NCBI GenBank assembly: GCA_015501055.1
Contig: JADNYV010000028.1
Location: forward strand, 1-64,000
Direction: 5' to 3'
Source of the DNA: Mucidula mucida
Taxonomy: Eukaryota > Basidiomycota > Agaricomycetes > Agaricales > Physalacriaceae
DNA: 64,000 nt
Below, piece by piece: positions 10,419 through 20,784 of the stretch (position 1 is the stretch's first letter; each line of letters opens with the position of its first letter). The translations under genes and the position numbers were made by a program. The notes below the pieces were generated by a model, which saw nothing but the letters and a program-made list of their open reading frames with translations, ran no database searches and was not told the origin of the DNA.

Positions 10419-10468
10419 TAGTGGTCCTCATTCCCAATACTATTTCCGACGACCTTCGGGTCGGTTCA
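10419..10468 (+). repeat. Split direct repeat B2 (right end of element)
   Basis: 50 bp identical to B1. Its last bases (ggttca) resemble the last bases of the left flank (gattca), so the exact crossover lies within a shared ttca tetranucleotide. The next base, 10469, is genomic, as shown by the empty site. Confidence 0.9.
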
Positions 10469-10890
10469 AAGGGTCTAAATATAAGAGATGTTCGACATCG
10501 TACATGCGATGGCGGCCAGACAGGACTATCCCTGTATCGCCTCGTGTCTCATCTTCATCCTGCTCGTGAGTTGGGTGAACGTCGGGGTCATCAAACTCCA
10601 CTTCATCCGGAATCTCGTGTAATGGCTTGTCAGAGTCATATTCGGTCGGAGTCGGAGGGCGCGTCAAACTCGAAGTCGGCATCAACTGGCGCTTGTGAGT
10701 AAATGTCGAGCATGCCTGCAGTCAAGCTGGCCATTTCCTCATGCACCTGCGACTGATCAAATGTGTGTGGGCGCTCATCTCGCTCGAAATGAAGATTCCA
10801 GAAGTTCTGGTCAACCGCGTGCGTAGCGGTATGAGAGGAGTCATCGTTAGTGGGGTCCTCGAAGGAGTCCGCCGGGGCATGGAATGTGTC

Positions 10891-11588
10891 TTACAAAGAG
10901 CCTAAAAGCCCTCGTATTCCACTATCTATAAGTTGAAAACGAGGGTCCTCCATACAGATGTCGGAGTCTGGTTGTGAGCGAGGCAATGAATCGGGCGCCG
11001 GTGTACCGTTCGCATTTGCATGCAGCTGTCGCAGGTACAGATTCTGTCGGTGAGCGTTTGACTGCTCATGGCGAGCTTGGTGCTGGGGACGGCGGTGGGG
11101 CTCCTCTTGCTCATCATCACAGACAAGGCAAACAGCGAATTTCTCATTCCTTCCCCCAGGAAGAACGAAGGCCATACTAGTAACTGATGAGTCAACGAAT
11201 ATTAGAGATGGCGTGAATCGACTTACTCGGAATCAAGTATATTTCCCCACCCTGTGAGCTTCTTCCCTTTCCTACCAAACAGCCCAACTTGATCGTTGAA
11301 TGTGGTTTTGTGTCCTCGCGAGAACTTGATAGACCCGAGGGACTTTTTGTCAGACGTGCGTGTGATTATAGTGGGCTGCAAGCCCAACATTAATATGTAT
11401 GTAGGAACGAATGCGGACAAACGTACTCTGTCTTTAAACTTGCCGCCCCAAAAGTGATCATCATCTTGGTCGTATAGCTTGTAAACGACATGATTATCGT
11501 CGTCTAAAACAAAACCAGATTTGTAGTGTTTGTCTTGTTGAAAGAAGAATGAGCGCATGGTCGGGAGGTAGCAGGGGTGGTAGGCCAT
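10891..11588 (-). pseudogene. Duplicated hypothetical gene, unit 2 copy, nonsense mutated
   Basis: Exon 1 (11588-11226) is in frame here and ends NILDSE. The intron, ending ttactag, joins it to MAFVLPGGRNEKF in exon 2, so this copy preserves the ancestral frame that unit 1 lost. It is cut short by a TAC to TAA change at about 10891-10893 (LLGSL then stop; unit 1 reads LLGSLYDTF). Downstream the remaining coding sequence is also truncated by the duplication breakpoint at 10550. Function unknown. Whether the shortened protein (about 215 aa) is used cannot be told. Confidence 0.5.
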
Positions 11589-12146
11589 GGTGTTGACAAT
11601 GACTGTCCATGATGTCTGTATCCCAGTTTATATGCGCACAAGAGCCGTGAAATGTTTCAAATTTGTTAAACGTTCAACGTTGATCGACGTGGCTGTGAAA
11701 GACTTCGCCAAGAGGAAGAACAGCATAGGTCAAAGAGGAGGATCTGCACAGACATTTAGACTCGAACACAGACATGGGTGCTTAGACTCCTAAGCGTCGA
11801 TGGGTATTGATGAATCTTTTGTCTGATTCAACTCATGGGAATTTGAAAGTACTCAAACCAAGCTCTCAGCAAGTGCGATGTGAATTGAGCACATATGATT
11901 CGAAGATACGAGCGTCGACAGGGCGCACTCGGTAGATAATCGGACACGCGCCACGCAGAGTCAATTTCGCTGGATATCTTCGACTCAGGCTGAGAGCCCA
12001 GTGTTCCGGAGGCTCCCGGGGTTTCCAAGACTTGTATCAATCCAGTTGTGGTCATGATAGTCGCAAAAAACACTGTTGACAAAGAATCAAGATAGACATC
12101 ACAGGACGGCATAGGTAAGTACTCTAGTTGTGAATAGCTCGGGAGA
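11589..12146. other. Spacer between the duplicated genes, unit 2
   Basis: Counterpart of 2057-2615. It contains the same short minus-strand frame (MTTTGLIQVLE), here extended upstream to 12112. No gene is supported. Confidence 0.4.
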
Positions 12147-13444
12147 CTAATGGGATTGTGCTGCGAGTTGAGCTTCTAGTGCCGCGATTCTAGCGAAAGC
12201 GTCAGCTTTCTCAGCCAGAGCCTCCGCCAAAAATTCGTCCTTCTTGGCCAAATCTTCATCTCTTTTCGCCAAATCTTCATCCTTCTGACTGAGCTGAGCT
12301 TGCATCTGCGCGATGTGTTCCTCCCTTTTGCGACGTAACTGATGATTGACGATTAGCAAACAAAAAAGGGCTTCAACGGGGAAACTCCCACCTGACTACT
12401 CTCCTTGAACGCTTTCTTCCAGTATGCCCACTCTGTCTCGCATCTCTCAACGAAAGCGCTCGACGATTCTGATTCGAGCAGAAATGGGCCTTTCGCGTCT
12501 TTCCTGACCAACTGCGGTGAACGAATGGTCTCTGGGAACAAGGCAAACTTCCCCGTATACTTGTACACCCAGTACCCCATCATACCCTTTGCCATATCCG
12601 ACTCATGATCGTGAAGCGGTTCGGTGGCCGGCTCTTTGGCGCATATCGAGATGATGATGTCCCACGTACACCTTGCGTACCAGTAGCACTGGGTCGCGAA
12701 AGGGTTATATGTGGGCGCTTCCTGGTGCACGACGTTCATAATGCACGCCAGCCTCTCGACGTTGAAGCGTGCGCTGGGCGGGAACGTGAGCGTGGCCTTG
12801 TTTTTGACGTCCCGGAGAGGTGCGGGGTTGATGCGGATGACGTCCCAAGCGTCGGTCTGGAAGCTAGAACTTGCCGAATCGCGCGAAGAGCGCGCGAGGG
12901 ACGCCTTCACACCACCACCGGCCTCGGGGCGTCGGGGTGGGGTTCCCTTAGTAGTGGCCGCTTTATCGGCGACGGGGACAGATGGGGATTGGGAGGTGGA
13001 TTCAGACACGATGCCGCTGGCGGGAGCGGCACTGGTCGAGGTGACGCTTCCAGAGGTGGCGCGGCCCTGTAATGCGCCGATGTCCTCGTACCCAGGGGGC
13101 TGCTTGGAGAAGCGCTCCGCTGAGATCAAGCATCGATGCTCGTCAGACAGCTGCCCGTCGGGAGTGACCCAGGCGACATATACCATCATAAACTCGTGGT
13201 ATGGGGCCTCCGGAGCTTTGCAATATTCGATTTTGGTGACTCTGTTCTCGAGGGAGAGGTCGACACCAAGGCGCTCGCACTCGCGGCGGAAGATCTCTAG
13301 AAGTTGGCCAGGGTGGCCGCCTACGACGACGCTACTAGAGAAGAGGTAATTGTTGCGTGGGGCAGGACGAGGCGCAGATGTATCCTGGGGGGTGCGTGTC
13401 ATGATGGAGGACAGGAAACTTCGGAGCGTAGAGAACATGCCCAT
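12147..13444 (-). CDS. Hypothetical protein with heptad coiled-coil tail (unit 2 copy)
   Basis: Paralogue of the gene at 2616-3934. Exon 1 is 13444-12392, intron 12339-12391, exon 2 12338-12147, giving 414 residues. It differs from the unit 1 protein by very few residues in exon 1 (for example Ser for Tyr in NNYLF-S). It lacks one 7-residue repeat in the coiled coil and has small changes nearby (AEALAEKAD for AAALADKAD). Frame, splice sites and stop are all intact. Function unknown. Confidence 0.7.
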
Positions 13445-14774
13445 GTTTGCGGTTCAAGTACTTTGACGGACACAGAGCGTGGAAACAGGCCAACACGCTT
13501 GAGTTCCGTGTTCAGCAGTGAAGTATTCACCGCTCTGTTGAGAAAACCGGTCAGCAGTGAGGTGAATGCCGTGAAGAGGATTGCGGTATAAGTATAAATG
13601 AAGTCGCGTGTAGAATTACGTTGATAACGTGTTGGAAGGAATAAGTTCTCACGATAAATGATCGTTTACGAGATCAAAGCTGCGATAGCTCCGGTATTTT
13701 CTTTTCGCGCAACTGGACGCTACTGGCAAAGGACGGTTGAACGAGACAGACCGCGTTGAAAATCCAACGGGAACGGTAATGTTGGGAAGCATGGTCCACA
13801 ATGAAGCCCACACGCGCAAAAGCATATCATGACGTTGACTTATTTTAATACAAACAAGCGTGTTCTGCCGTGCTACTTCAATGTGTAGATTACATTCAGA
13901 TCATTCGTTCATCACTCAGTCCTGAATCAGATAAGTTTTGAAGGTGCGCTCATGGCCAAGGTAAATTAACACACGAGTTACCTGGATATGGTCGAAATTT
14001 CAAGGGGCTGAGGGGAGCTCATAGTCAATCACGACATCTTCATTCAAAAAGTGGTGGCGTAAGATACAAACTATCACGGTACAGCACACATGTATCAAGC
14101 GCCAGAAGGAGCGGAGCTAACTGAACGAGGCATGACAAAGAACATCTCGTCGATTAGCTTCTGCTAACTGAAATTGGGACCAATTCCTACCATTAACATC
14201 AACCGATTTCAGTTAAAACCTTTAGTATCTCGCCCGCCCTACCCGATGACTGGAATCGGAAGTCCGCATCCATAGTCAGGAGTTGTACAGGTGGCGGGAC
14301 TATTATGCGACTAGAAGTAGCCGGATGTATCACAGCGGTCTATATACGAGTGCCCTATTAAGCATTTCGTCTCACGGCAGAGAGATGCATAGCAAGGTAG
14401 GTATTTTAATGTCTGATGTCTTGTGCAGTTGCCTGAAGCAACTATGGCGTCGTCTTCGCGTCCGTGCTGGAGGCAGAAGCGACTTCGGCATATATATATA
14501 TGCCATTTGATTCTGACCTCCCAAAATGGAAGGGCGGCGGCGGCGTGGCGGGAAGCTAAGTTATATGTATATAACTGACGAGATTATAATTGTATACATA
14601 GACTCGAAATGAACGGCATACACAATGTGTGCTCTCTTAGAATCGGGGTGCATTCTGCGTCAAGAGCCACCGGGGAGATTAGTGAACGATTCAAAGGGTC
14701 TAAATATAAGACATGTTCGACATCGTACATGCGATGGCGGCCAGACAGGATTATCCCTGTATCGCCTCGTGTCT
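13445..14774. other. Non-coding 5' flank, unit 2, with empty insertion site
   Basis: No gene seen. A 68-bp segment at 14036-14103 is absent from unit 1. A short (TA)n run lies at about 14491-14501. Position 14693/14694 (gattca|aagggtc) is the unoccupied target of the Ngaro element. Confidence 0.7.
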
Positions 14775-15208
14775 ATGGTCCGCGTATCTAGCGAGGCTTG
14801 ATAGGTTTAGCTGAGCATCGAAATACTTGCGGACGCTCAATGATGGATGTACATGTTCCAGAAAGCAAGTCTCTGCGAGTAATAATGAGGACATGAAAAG
14901 ATATAACCGTACTTTGGACTGCAAATTGTCTGAATGTGTCCGCGAATGGGTACGGTACACAACTCTATTCTCCAAGTGTAACGAGAATATCATAGAGCCG
15001 TACATCGTTGCTGTTTTGTCTGACTTTCGTTGGGCATCCTGAGCGCGCGATAATATCGAAAGCCTCTTCTCCAAATGACGCCGACTCGCTGAATTCACAG
15101 CAACATGCGCCACATAGTATAAACGTAAACCCCATCTCTAGAACCATTGTAGTATTGTGCGAAAACATCATAAAAGTACAACAATAACTTAGCGTCCGTC
15201 CGATACAC
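14775..15208. other. Intergenic, nothing recognised
   Basis: 434 bp between the right edge of the duplication and the stop codon of the MAP kinase kinase gene. Only short frames; presumably includes that gene's 3' UTR. Confidence 0.5.
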
Positions 15209-16530
15209 TCAAATTGTCGCCGCCCACGCCTTGAGATCAATAGTGTCATTCCGTGCCATTTCTATCCATATGAATTGCTAACACGAGATGAGCGTCCGAC
15301 ACTACTTGGTAAATGATCGCGCTTACACTTAATGTCCTGGGCATGCCTCTAAGCTCTGCATTCTTATCAAGACACGAGTCGACAAACTCTGCTGCCTCGG
15401 CGGGGAAGCGCCGAGTGCCGTCTGGAGTCACATCCATCAATCGGGGGGCAGGTTCTTTGACGATTTGGTGCATGAGCTCGATGATGCTCATGGTGAGTTT
15501 TGAGCCGTGCAAGGAGACACCGCGACTTTTCCGGCGGCTTACGGGTGATGATGGTGCTGCGGGGCGGAGATAGTCATCGTCGTCGCCTTCGTCGTCTGAA
15601 TATGAGTCGTTGAAAGGGAAGCGGCCGTGCGCGAGTTCAATGAGTGTTATACCAAGGGACCACACGTCGGATTTGATCGTGTAATCACCGCCTTGGATTC
15701 GTTCGGGCTGAAACGAGGTGAGGGTGAGAGGAAGCGAGAGAATATGTGACGTACGCTCATGTATATGGAGGTCCCTACAAAGGAATTCGCGATAGAATTT
15801 ATGAGTTCTCCAGACACGCCAAAGTCGCATAGCTTGATTTCGCCAGACGAGTTGAGAAGGATATTGGACGGTTTTATGTCTAGTACGCGATGAGAGGGGA
15901 TGAGAAGAGGGTGAAAGAACGGTACCGCGATGAATAATTCGGTGGACATCGTAGAGATAACCCAAGCCCTCGAGAACACAAAGCGCCACCTTGCCAACGA
16001 CGCGTATGTCTATTGCGCCAATACTCTTGTAGACGCCGTCAAAGGAACCCTTGTCCATATACTCCATACAGATACAGATGTTGGGCTCTGTGAGATACGC
16101 GCCAAAGGACGTGACAATGTAGGGCGAGTTGCAGTCGTGCATGATATGGAGTTCGCGCAGGATCTGCTTGCGGACAGCTGGTTTGGCATCGATTAGAACG
16201 ATCTGCAGGGACTGTCAGCATCGAGAGCTGTTGAAGGGGATGCACTACCTTCTTTGCCATTATCAGACCGCTTGGGAGGTGCTCTACCTTGATTACGCTG
16301 CCACCGTTTCCGAGGCCGAGTTCCCTTATATTGCGAAATTCCTCATTCTTGAGCGGGCCAAAGCTCTTTCCTTTGCTAGCAGTGCCATCTAGACCGGCCA
16401 AGGTGTGTGTAATGGCGGAGCGTATGCCAGTCTGGTGTGGAGTTGTCTGTGGTGGAGACAGCTCTTGAGGCGCCGGGTCCGATGGCAGCTGTAGGGCTTT
16501 GAAGTTTCTCTTCTTTCTAAGAGTCGACAT
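15209..16530 (-). CDS. STE7: MAP kinase kinase, Ste7/MEK type
   Basis: A dual-specificity kinase that phosphorylates a MAP kinase on Thr and Tyr; in fungi the Ste7/Fuz7 branch relays pheromone and filamentation signals. Five exons: 16530-16249, 16202-15926, 15879-15755, 15707-15327, 15277-15209. They give 377 residues with consistent phases. Visible motifs: Gly-rich loop GLGNGGSV (about 72-79), the ATP-binding lysine in MAKK, HRDIKPSN (Asp187), DFG (205-207), and the activation segment SIANSFVGT with Ser215 and Ser219 in the MEK SxxxS/T arrangement, followed by SPERI. A 30-residue acidic/Ser insert ([12 protein letters not shown]) lies between the C-lobe helices. The last exon encodes a typical Fuz7-like tail ending DLKAWAATI. 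The gene is divergent from the PTPA gene, 61 bp away. Which of the fungal MAPKKs it is (pheromone rather than cell wall or osmotic) is inferred from sequence feel, not alignment. Confidence 0.9.
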
Positions 16531-16591
16531 GAAAAGAGAAGGGAGAGGGATCACGTTGACAGGGTAACAGCTGACTTGCTTTCGATCTACC
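16531..16591. promoter_or_regulatory. Bidirectional promoter, MAPKK / PTPA
   Basis: Only 61 bp separate the two divergent start codons (MAPKK ATG at 16530, PTPA ATG at 16592), so the genes must share or interlock promoter elements. No clear TATA box. If the upstream in-frame ATG at 16668 were used for the kinase, the genes would overlap. Confidence 0.55.
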
Positions 16592-17846
16592 ATGATACCC
16601 TCAAAAAAGATCTTGTCCCCAGAACAACTCCTCGCTTTCCAGTCGTCGTCAACGTACAGCACAGTCATTGCTTACATCGAACATCTCAACGAGACAGTCG
16701 TAGGGGCGAAGCTGACGGATCAATGTGAGGCGTCGTCCGTGCGTTGGCCTTTCTCCACTCATTCGCCCGTCCTCAGCACATCCATAGAGCGTTCAGTCTC
16801 TCCTTGACATTCTTGATGCTGTGCAAGATATCGCAAAAAAGACACCACCCGTAGAGAATGCCGCTTCGCGATTTGGCAATCCGGCATTTCGTACATTCTA
16901 CGACAAGGTTGCAGAGTCAGCACCATCCCTACATGCCTCCATCCCGAATCTACCTCAAGACGCCATCCAAGAAGTATCCACCTATTTCAGTGAGTCATGG
17001 GGAAATAGAGGGCGCATCGACTACGGTAGTGGCATGGAGCTCAACTTTCTATGCTGGATGTACGTGATTTAGGCTCTGTGTCTTTCCTTCTTTGACCGCA
17101 ATCTAGGTTATGCCTTGAACGCCTCGGTGTGCTACAAGTATATGACCACAAAGCACTAGTCTTGCGTGTTTTCTGGAGATACATCCAGGTCATGCGTGTA
17201 TTGCAATCCACATATTGGCTAGAACCCGCAGGCTCTCACGGAGTATGGGGCTTGGATGACTATCATTTTCTCCCCTTTCTCTTTGGATCAGGTCAATTGC
17301 GAGGTCACAAATACATTCGTCCAAGAGCCATTCATGATGCAGAGGTGGTTGAAGAGTATGCCAAAGACTACATGTATTTTGCTTGCATACAGTTCATCAA
17401 CTCGGTATGCGTTCATCTACTCTTCACTTACACTACCGACACGCGACTAGATTAAAACTGCGTCGTTACGATGGCACTCGCCAATGTTGGACGACATCTC
17501 GGCCGTCAAAACTTGGGATAAAGTTAATAGTGGAATGTTGAAAATGTATCGCGCCGAGGTTATGGGAAAACTCCCCGTCATGCAGCACTTCCTCTTCGGA
17601 AGTCTGCTTGGATACGATGGCCCGCCGCCTCCAGACTCTGGTACGCATAGGTCAAGCGTTCCGTCTATTCCTTCTCACTTTTCTATAGCCCAAACGGACG
17701 AACATGGTCATATCCATATTAAGAACGAATGGGGAGATTGCTGTGGAATACCTGTACCCAGCGCCTTTGCAGCTGCAGCGATGGAAGCGAAAGAACCTGG
17801 AGCTCCGCTTCAGGGTAAAGGGATTAGACCTGTTCCTTTTGATTAG
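16592..17846 (+). CDS. Serine/threonine phosphatase 2A activator (PTPA/Rrd family)
   Basis: A peptidyl-prolyl isomerase-like chaperone that activates PP2A catalytic subunits. Five exons (16592-16738, 16788-17059, 17107-17404, 17451-17640, 17689-17846) give 354 residues. Family signatures: [15 protein letters not shown], then [19 protein letters not shown] and [10 protein letters not shown], then [13 protein letters not shown] and [10 protein letters not shown]. These are the conserved PTPA core, and length is normal for the family. The first intron could use acceptor 16787 or 16796; both keep the frame. The protein ends in a Gly/Pro tail without added domains. Fungi often have two paralogues (Rrd1, Rrd2) and I cannot say which this is. 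Confidence 0.92.
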
Positions 17847-18101
17847 GTCGTGCAGGACTGTAACATGAACAATGTAATACTATGTATATATGTACTGCGG
17901 ACTATGAAGACTCGGAATAGTTCTTCGACAGTGGTTTCCATTGGAGGTGGAAGGTGATGCCCAAAAGTGGAAGCTGCGTGGACGTCACGAAATTCGTCAC
18001 ACTTGTTCTGCGGAACGCTCAGCATCCCGAAGCCGGATTCCTATCCATCCGCCCTATGAGCGTTGCATATCGGCCGGCATAACTCTCCCAGCAGCGCTAT
18101 T

Positions 18102-20554
18102 ATGGACGTCGTCAAAGCCGTGGAGACCTATGTCACCAAATTAGTGTCCGAGCCTTCAGCCATGAAGGTCCTCTTGCTGGATTCCCATACAGTGTGTGGC
18201 GTACTTCCTCCACATTTCGCGCCCTCAAAACATGACATTAGACACCAATAGTCTCTCTCGCATCTACGCAGTCGGTTCTGCTATCCCACCAAGTCTATTT
18301 AACCGACCGAATTGACAACAAGAAACGGGACCGGATGGCACATATGAAGTGTGTCTGCTTCCTCCATGCCTCTGAAGAGAGTCTTGAGGCGCTGGCACTG
18401 GAGCTCCGGGAACCCAAGTATTCAGAGTACTACTTGTGTCAGTCGGTGAATCTCCTGCTGGCTATAGCGTCTGACAACTCGTTTGTTCAACGTCCACCAC
18501 AGACTTTACCAACATCCTCACCAAGACTGTCATCGAACTGCTAGCGGAGGTGGACGAGTATGAAGTGGTTCGGGAGGTACAGGTACGTCTTGTCGACCCT
18601 CAACACGTATACAGAACGTTGACAGACCCGCAGGAATATTTCGCAGATTACGCGCCGTTATTGCCGTCACTATTCTCTCTGAACCATACACCAAATGCCC
18701 AACGACCACTGTATGGATCCAGTCCTAATTCGTGGCATCCCGCCGCGCTCGAACGATCGGTTCAAGGGATTACTGCGGTTCTCCTCAGTTTGAAGAAGAA
18801 GCCCATCATACGATACGAGAAGATGAGTGGGATGGCAAAGAAGTTGGCCGGAGAGATACAGGTACTTGTCACTGTTTCTTCAGTGCGCGAGATCCTGACG
18901 GCATCATTAGCATCGCATGCAATCCGAATCCTCATTATTCGACTTTAGGTTAACACAAGTTCCGCCCCTCCTTCTTATATTGGACAGGAGAAACGACCCA
19001 GTCACGCCTCTGCTCTCACAATGGACATATCAAGCCATGGTCCATGAGCTATTGGGAATACAAAATGGACGCATTGATTTAAGTATGGTTCCTGATATCG
19101 GACAAGAGCTCTCCGTGAGTTGGACATATGTTGTCTCGCCGTCTTCCTAACACTTTGTAGGAAATAACACTTACGACCGCAACGGACCCTTTCTTCCAAG
19201 CTCACTATCTCGCTACGTTTGGAGACCTCGGAACCTCACTGAAGAATTATGTGCAATCGTACCAGTCGCGCTCGCTTGCACAATCACCATCCTCGATAAA
19301 TTCCATCGCTGATATGAAGCGATTCGTGGAAGAGTACCCGGAGTTCAGGAAGTTGGGCGGAAATGTCAGCAAACATGTGGCGTTGGTGGGCGAGCTGAGT
19401 CGATTGGTTGGTAGGGATAAACTACTTGAAGTCGGAGAAGTGGAACAGGGACTAGCGACGAGTGCTGGTGCTGATTACAAGGTAATTTCGCTTTTCAAGA
19501 ACCGAGAAAGTGCTAATGCTTTGAAAACAGAGCGTGCAAGACATTGTAACGGACAACGGCGTACCACCTTGGAATAAGCTGCGAGTTGTGATTCTATACG
19601 CTCTGCGCTATCAAAAACTCCAGACTAGTAACATCGCTTCTCTGATTAACCTCATGCTCGCGAATGGCGTTTCTCGAGAAGACGCTAAGGTGCGTCCTTT
19701 TTTAAATTTCATTGATAGCACCGTTTGACGCGACGTAGCTGGTCTATGTTTTTCTAAACATTGCCGGCTCCGATCAACGACAAGACGATTTGTTCTCCAC
19801 CGAGTCGTTACTCGCGAAAGGACGCTCTGCTCTGAAAGGCTTGAAGGTGCGTGTTTTTGCGTACATTATTACAGACCGACTTAATCCACGCAGGGCGTTG
19901 AGAACGTCTACACGCAACATACACCTCATCTATCACAGACCTTGGAAAACGTATTCAAGGGGAGGTTGAAAGAAACAAGCTATCCTTTCCTGGAAAGTCC
20001 TGGACCTAATGCAAGCCTACAAAGGTAATTGACGCTCTTGGCTTGTAGTTACCAGTCTAACCAACCCGTCAGACCACAAGATGTGATTATATTTATGATT
20101 GGCGGGACTACGTACGAAGAAGCGAGGACTGTGACTCTACTGAACCAACAGCCTGCGACACCAGCTGGAGGCGGCAATGCGGCAGTCGGCGCGGGTGTGC
20201 GATTACTACTTGGGGGCACCTGCGTGCACAACTCTTCCTCGTGAGATTTCTGTCCTATGTAACATACTACCATTCACACGCGTCCGCAGATACATCGAGA
20301 TGGTGCGACACGCCGCGACAGCGTTCCCGGCTTCCGTATATGAGCCGCCACCTGAATCCGCGTCGAATGCACCTGCGCTCAATCTGAACTTGGGTGGTGT
20401 TAATGTGAGTCTGGGTGGCCCGGGCGGGTCTGGGGTGTACAGAACGAGTGGAGATTCGGGAGTTGGTGTTCAGGCGGACGGGATTCGGGATGGAGTGTTG
20501 AACTTGCTTGGCAAGGTGAAGCAAGGGGTAGATCGGATCGCGACGCCTCAGTAG
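18102..20554 (+). CDS. VPS45: Sec1/Munc18-family vesicle fusion protein Vps45
   Basis: An SM protein that binds the syntaxin Tlg2/Pep12 and the SNARE complex for Golgi-to-endosome fusion. Eleven exons (18102-18195, 18252-18437, 18503-18582, 18634-18861, 18911-19114, 19161-19481, 19531-19689, 19739-19846, 19894-20024, 20073-20240, 20290-20554) give 647 residues with phases that all agree. Diagnostic stretches: [11 protein letters not shown] near the N-terminus, [17 protein letters not shown], then [20 protein letters not shown] and [19 protein letters not shown], which are Vps45-like rather than Sec1- or Sly1-like. Near the C-terminus comes [14 protein letters not shown] Gly-rich, low-complexity tail of about 90 residues follows the SM fold. 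Exon 1 uses a donor at 18196; the alternative GTs nearby break the frame. Confidence 0.94.
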
Positions 20555-20784
20555 TGGTACTGTTGCTCATACGTTGGATAAACTACGGAGATAATGTATG
20601 CTTGTTGCGTCCACGAGTTCGACAATCATGCGACGAGCGCACTTTTGGACACGTAGCTCACGGGTCACGGGATCAGTAATAAGCATTTCTTGATCTCCGC
20701 TGCGAGTTGTTTTCTGTATTTCATCCTTCGGTTTGCTGCTGGCCTTTTTTTTCTTTCTATCACGTCGACGTGCTGTAATCGGTC

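Larger units (their letters stand above)
5118..10468 (+). mobile_element. Ngaro-like (DIRS-group) tyrosine-recombinase retrotransposon
   Basis: A 5,351-bp element with the layout A1 (5118-5589) - gag-like - RT/RNase H - tyrosine recombinase - B1 (9830-9879) - A2 (9908-10379) - B2 (10419-10468). A split direct repeat plus a tyrosine recombinase instead of a DDE integrase defines the Ngaro type; no methyltransferase domain is seen, which argues against DIRS itself. The empty site in unit 2 (14693/14694) fixes both ends. The left flank gattca joins aagggtc directly in the empty site, so no target bases are duplicated, as expected for recombinase-mediated insertion. A1 and A2 differ at about 5 of 472 positions, so the insertion is young. 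Despite this, the gag and RT frames carry several one-base frameshifts and the RT active site is altered, so this copy looks non-autonomous. Alternatively, some frameshifts could be consensus errors. Confidence 0.93.
1032..10549. repeat. Tandem duplication unit 1 (interrupted by retrotransposon)
   Basis: Sequence 1032-5117 plus 10469-10549 (4,167 bp once the transposon is removed) matches unit 2 at 10550-14774 in the same orientation. The junction reads ctcgtgtct|catcttcatcc at 10549/10550. Its left half matches the end of unit 2 (14774) and its right half matches the start of unit 1 (1032), with about 1 nt of microhomology. This is a head-to-tail tandem duplication. Divergence is uneven along the units. 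Confidence 0.93.
10550..14774. repeat. Tandem duplication unit 2
   Basis: 4,225-bp direct copy of unit 1 (1032-5117 + 10469-10549), without the retrotransposon. It carries one truncated and mutated copy of the small gene and one intact copy of the coiled-coil gene. It also carries the unoccupied insertion target at 14693/14694. After 14774 the sequences are unrelated. Confidence 0.93.
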
